The translations under genes were made by a program, and so were the position numbers. Source: Gp13-AA77 sp035578005 (GTDB lineage: Bacteria > Acidobacteriota > Terriglobia > UBA7540). From it: a DNA stretch of 64,000 nt. The notes under the pieces are model-generated. The model was not told the origin of the DNA. It was given only the letters and a program-made list of their open reading frames with translations, and ran no database searches. Location of the stretch: the NCBI GenBank assembly GCA_035578005.1, contig DATJYK010000444.1, forward strand, positions 1 to 64,000, given 5' to 3'. Positions 61,419 to 64,000 of the stretch are shown here, piece after piece (positions within the stretch are counted from its first letter, which is position 1; every line of letters starts with the position of its first letter).

Positions 61419-62411
61419 GCGCTTTTGTAAGGGGCCGGCGCCCTCTTAGGACGCTGCGATCCGCAATTGCCCTATTTGGCAGTTCCTGAATGTACAAACT
61501 CCAGGAAACGGCTCGCCGTCCCCACGGGTAGGGCAAACCCCACCCCTAGATCATTTTGGGGGGCGTTGTTCCGGATGCGCCCGCCAGCCGGCGGTGAACG
61601 GTTTCGCGCAAAAACGTCCGTAAACTAGCCTACATATAAAACCGTCATGACTTGACAGCCTGACCCGTCTGTGATAGGGTGGGAAGGTGAATCAGAATGG
61701 GGCGGGACAGGATCAAGGTGGCCGGGGACGCGGCCGAAGGCGATGCTGTTCGAGGGGGCTGGAAGGGTTCGCCAGTTGGGGCGGGCATTGCGGGCATTGC
61801 GGAGATGTTATGGGGGCTGTGAAATGGGCGACCTCAACAGGTTATGGTGGCGATGGAACGGTGGAGGAAAGGCACAGCGGGTTATACAACTGGTTACCCA
61901 GGGCCCACCTCCCCTCCACCCCCCTACACCCCCCCACCCCCCCTACCCCCCAAAGCCAAGAGGTTATTTAGAATCAGCACGTTACGCAATTTTGGGTTCG
62001 TGCCAAAGCCAAGAAGTTATGTGGAATCAACAGCTTGGTGGCTTTGTGTAAAATTTACACAAAGCCAAGAAGTCCTTTGGAATCGGTGTTGCCTAAGTCG
62101 GTAAAATCTACACAAAGTCGCCGTTTTGAGGGGCTGAAAGGCGCGTTTTGTAAAGTGGCTGGTCCGTCGCGGGCAAACCTGGCAGGCTGCGGAAAAGGCC
62201 TTCGGAGCCCTGTCATTTCAAGCCCGTTCGCTGCGACCGGTCCTGAGCGCAGCGAAGGAGCTCAGGGTGAACTGCGCGAGAAATCTCGCTCTGAAAAGAA
62301 GCACAATGCGAGATTCCTCGTCGCCCACGGCTCCTCGGAATGACAAGCTGGACAAGTTTTTCCGCAGCCTCCTGGTTTGGGCTAGACTGAGGACGTTTCG
62401 AGGAGGCGACG
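61419..62411. other. Gene-free 1-kb region with C-rich tract and repeats
   Basis: No credible gene. It holds a strongly C-rich tract (61903-61952, with runs of C up to 7), then three CAAAGCCAAGA units at 61951, 62004 and 62060 (period 53-56 bp) followed by GTTATTTAGAATC- or GTTATGTGGAATC-type sequence. A near-perfect 25-bp palindrome (GCTTTGTGTAAAAT/TTACACAAAGC) lies at 62041-62065. The CGTCATTCCGAGGAG-type element is at 62185-62369. A TAGACT-like -10 for the next gene is near 62383. Confidence 0.55.
62185..62369. repeat. CGTCATTCCGAGGAG-type repeat element (copy 2)
   Basis: Perfect 12-bp inverted ends, GGCTGCGGAAAA (62185-62196) and TTTTCCGCAGCC (62358-62369), bound a 185-bp element. Inside are GAGAAATCTCGCTCTGAAAA, GCGAGATTCCTCGTCGCC and CTCCTCGGAATGACA, which match 37031-37160 in the opposite orientation. 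Confidence 0.75.
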
Positions 62412-63476
62412 ATGCGAGGCTCGATAGTCTTTCTGCTCTTCTTGCTGTGCCCTTCGCTTTGGGCTCAACAGCCGCCGAAGATTCCTTATCAATCTGTTCC
62501 GGATTTTCTGAAACTTCCACCGAATATTTATTTTGGCGAGGTTGCAGGCGTCGCGGTCAACTCCAAGGGACACGTCTTCGTCTTCTCGCGCGGCAACACC
62601 ACCGGGCCCGCTTATGGCGCGGCCGCGGCGCAACTGCTGGAGTTCGACGCTGATGGCCAGTTCGTTCGCGAGATTGGCCACAACCTCTATGCCTGGTCGT
62701 TCGCGCACTCGGTGAAGGTCGACCGGGATGACAACATCTGGGTGGCAGACAAGGGCTCAGACATGGTGATCAAGTTCAACCCCGAAGGCCGCGTGCTGAT
62801 GGTGTTTGGGCGCAAGCAAGAAGCCTCGGACGAGGGAACCGAGCCGCTGCGCCATCCTAAGCCGCCGCTGCCTCCGGTGGACGGCATGTTCCGGCAAGTC
62901 ACCGACATGGCCTGGGATGCGGAGGGGAATACGTATATCAGCGACGGTTACATTAATTCGCGCGTGGCCAAAGTCGATAAGGCGGGCAACTGGCTGAAAT
63001 CGTGGGGCGAGCCCGGCGGCGCGCCCGGACAGTTCAACACGCCGCACAGCATTGCGGTGGACGCGCAGGGCCGCGTCTACGTGGCCGACCGCGGAAACCG
63101 CCGCATTCAGGTATTTGACGGCGAGGGCAAGTTTCTCAGGCAGATCACCATTGACGTGCCCGTTGATCCGAACGCGCGTCCCGCGATCGGCCCCAAGCCG
63201 ACAGCGGCGACGGGCACGATGGCGCCCGGCGCGCCCTGGGCGCTCTGCATCACACCGGGGCCCAATCAGGTGCTGTTCAGCTCCGACGCCTTTCCGGGCC
63301 GCATCTACAAGCTGACACTGGATGGGAAGGTCTTGGGCGTGCTTGGAGAGTCCGGCAAGCAACTCAAGCAGTTCGGCTGGATCCACGAGATCGCTTGCCC
63401 GTCTGAAAACGAACTCTACGTGGCCGAACTGTTGAATTGGCGAGTACAGAAACTAATCTTGGGAGCGGGCCCGTAG
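62412..63476 (+). CDS. Exported NHL-repeat protein (peptidyl-amidating-lyase-like propeller)
   Basis: A 354-residue protein with a signal peptide (MRGSIVFLLFLLCPSLWAQQ) and a ribosome binding site AGGAGG. It has six or so NHL/propeller repeats (FAHSVKVDRDDNIWVADKGS, NTPHSIAVDAQGRVYVADRG, NRRIQVFDGEGKFL, ELLNWRVQKL). The propeller resembles the catalytic half of peptidylglycine alpha-amidating enzymes, and bacterial members are often named after it, but lyase activity is not proven for them. The zinc/His positions cannot be assigned by eye. Confidence 0.8.
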   Translation: MRGSIVFLLFLLCPSLWAQQPPKIPYQSVPDFLKLPPNIYFGEVAGVAVNSKGHVFVFSRGNTTGPAYGAAAAQLLEFDADGQFVREIGHNLYAWSFAHSVKVDRDDNIWVADKGSDMVIKFNPEGRVLMVFGRKQEASDEGTEPLRHPKPPLPPVDGMFRQVTDMAWDAEGNTYISDGYINSRVAKVDKAGNWLKSWGEPGGAPGQFNTPHSIAVDAQGRVYVADRGNRRIQVFDGEGKFLRQITIDVPVDPNARPAIGPKPTAATGTMAPGAPWALCITPGPNQVLFSSDAFPGRIYKLTLDGKVLGVLGESGKQLKQFGWIHEIACPSENELYVAELLNWRVQKLILGAGP

Positions 63477-63548
63477 CGCAAACTCCCGGCTCGCACCCTT
63501 AGCGCCGGTTAGGCTATGATCAGGATGGAGTAGGAAGAGGAGGGTACA

Positions 63549-63833
63549 ATGAAACCCAAAGTCGGGTTGGCTTTTCTGATTGGCTTCGCGGTGGGAGCGG
63601 CCACGGCCCTCCTGCTGGCCCCGCAGTCGGGCGAAGAGACACGGGAATGGATTGCTGACCAGTCGCGAAGGGGTGTGAAACAGGCCCGCCGGGGCTTTGA
63701 ACAAGCCTCCAGAGCGGTTGAAGATGCGGTCGAGCGAACCACCGACGTGATCGAGAGAGGCACGGACCGGATTACCGAAGCCGTGGACGCCACCAAAAAA
63801 GCGTACACAAAGGTCTCCGGCGCTCTAGGCTAG
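63549..63833 (+). CDS. YtxH-domain membrane-associated protein
   Basis: A 94-residue protein. The N-terminal glycine-zipper membrane segment (KVGLAFLIGFAVGAATALLL) with APQSGEETREWI is the YtxH family signature. The rest is an amphipathic, highly charged helix (AVEDAVERTTDVIERGTDRI). GAGGAGGGT precedes the ATG. YtxH proteins are linked to general stress in Bacillus, and their molecular role is unclear. Confidence 0.85.
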   Translation: MKPKVGLAFLIGFAVGAATALLLAPQSGEETREWIADQSRRGVKQARRGFEQASRAVEDAVERTTDVIERGTDRITEAVDATKKAYTKVSGALG

Positions 63834-63958
63834 GTTGGTGGAAGGCGCCCCGGGAGGGATGTTTGTAAGTCGGCGTGAGGTCACGTCCGTCCGGCTGTTG
63901 GGCTTTGCCACGGAATAATTTCGGCGTCGGCGCAAACCGAACTCAGTTTAAAACCTCG

Positions 63959-64000
63959 ATGATTACCTATCGCATCGGACAAGGCGGGCGCTACCTGTGG
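63959..64000 (+). CDS. Possible start of a truncated gene at the window edge
   Basis: An ATG near the right edge opens a frame (MITYRIGQGGRYLW) that runs out of the window. No convincing ribosome binding site precedes it. It may be the beginning of a real gene, but only 14 codons can be seen. Confidence 0.2.
   Translation, partial: MITYRIGQGGRYLW

Noticed and set aside
61671..62051. 126-codon frame downstream of the radical SAM gene
   Set aside because: It runs through the C-rich tract and repeats, giving Pro-rich low-complexity sequence with no start signal.
1..64000. tRNA, rRNA or tmRNA genes
   Set aside because: No cloverleaf or T-loop (GTTCGAATCC-like) with matching arms was recognised on either strand.

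Overview
The window is about 60% GC and reads as a chromosomal segment of an acidobacterium (Acidobacteriota, probably Terriglobia-like). This is inferred from gene content: three large secreted proteins with the VWFA-related architecture common in that phylum, a PCYCxC-motif protein, a serine/threonine kinase fused to a C-terminal beta-propeller, a secreted BNR/VPS10-type propeller, a DUF1501 protein, and many short palindromic repeats. I found no rRNA, no tRNA and no CRISPR array.

Layout. 1-370 is the tail of a broken IS110-type transposase. 502-3491 holds an oxidoreductase convergent with a fumarylacetoacetase-fold/metallo-beta-lactamase-fold pair. 3548-7834 holds a BON-domain protein divergent from a possible operon: transglutaminase-like protein, Tat-exported gluconate-dehydrogenase subunit-3-like protein, hexulose-phosphate-synthase-like decarboxylase fold and a membrane protein. 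7890-10225 has an SDR and a DUF1501 protein. 10375-17255 (minus strand) is the ribosome-assembly cluster rplU-rpmA-...-obg-nadD-rsfS-rlmH, with a PCYCxC protein, a sulfatase-TPR protein and an orphan Phd antitoxin lying between rpmA and obg. 17544-29598 has an epimerase, a lipoprotein with Ig-like repeats, an MFS carrier, an AhpD-like protein, trpS, scpA, sthA, a ROK protein and a collapsed MNT/HEPN toxin-antitoxin pair. 29715-41586 has the BNR propeller, mutY and three VWA proteins. 41809-50692 has the methyl-cycle pair metK and ahcY, a heptad-repeat protein, an Ntn hydrolase and a secreted caspase-like protein. 51177-57295 has an MFS carrier, the kinase-propeller and a secreted TPR protein. 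57773-63833 has a flavin monooxygenase, a two-gene unit (73-residue protein plus B12-binding-type radical SAM enzyme) with its own promoter, an NHL-repeat protein and a YtxH protein.

How the genes work together. Housekeeping blocks are clear: 50S subunit assembly, the SAM/SAH cycle, DNA repair (mutY), chromosome segregation (scpA) and redox balance (sthA). Much of the rest is exported (Sec, Tat or lipoprotein signals), as expected of a soil organism rich in extracytoplasmic proteins.

The most unusual features are (1) the 73-residue protein and radical SAM pair, which could be a peptide-modification system, (2) a 90-bp palindromic repeat inserted in frame in a sulfatase gene, with a similar repeat-like stretch in rlmH, (3) eroded toxin-antitoxin modules, one of which now abuts obg, and (4) at least six families of short dispersed or inverted-repeat elements filling nearly every intergenic gap.
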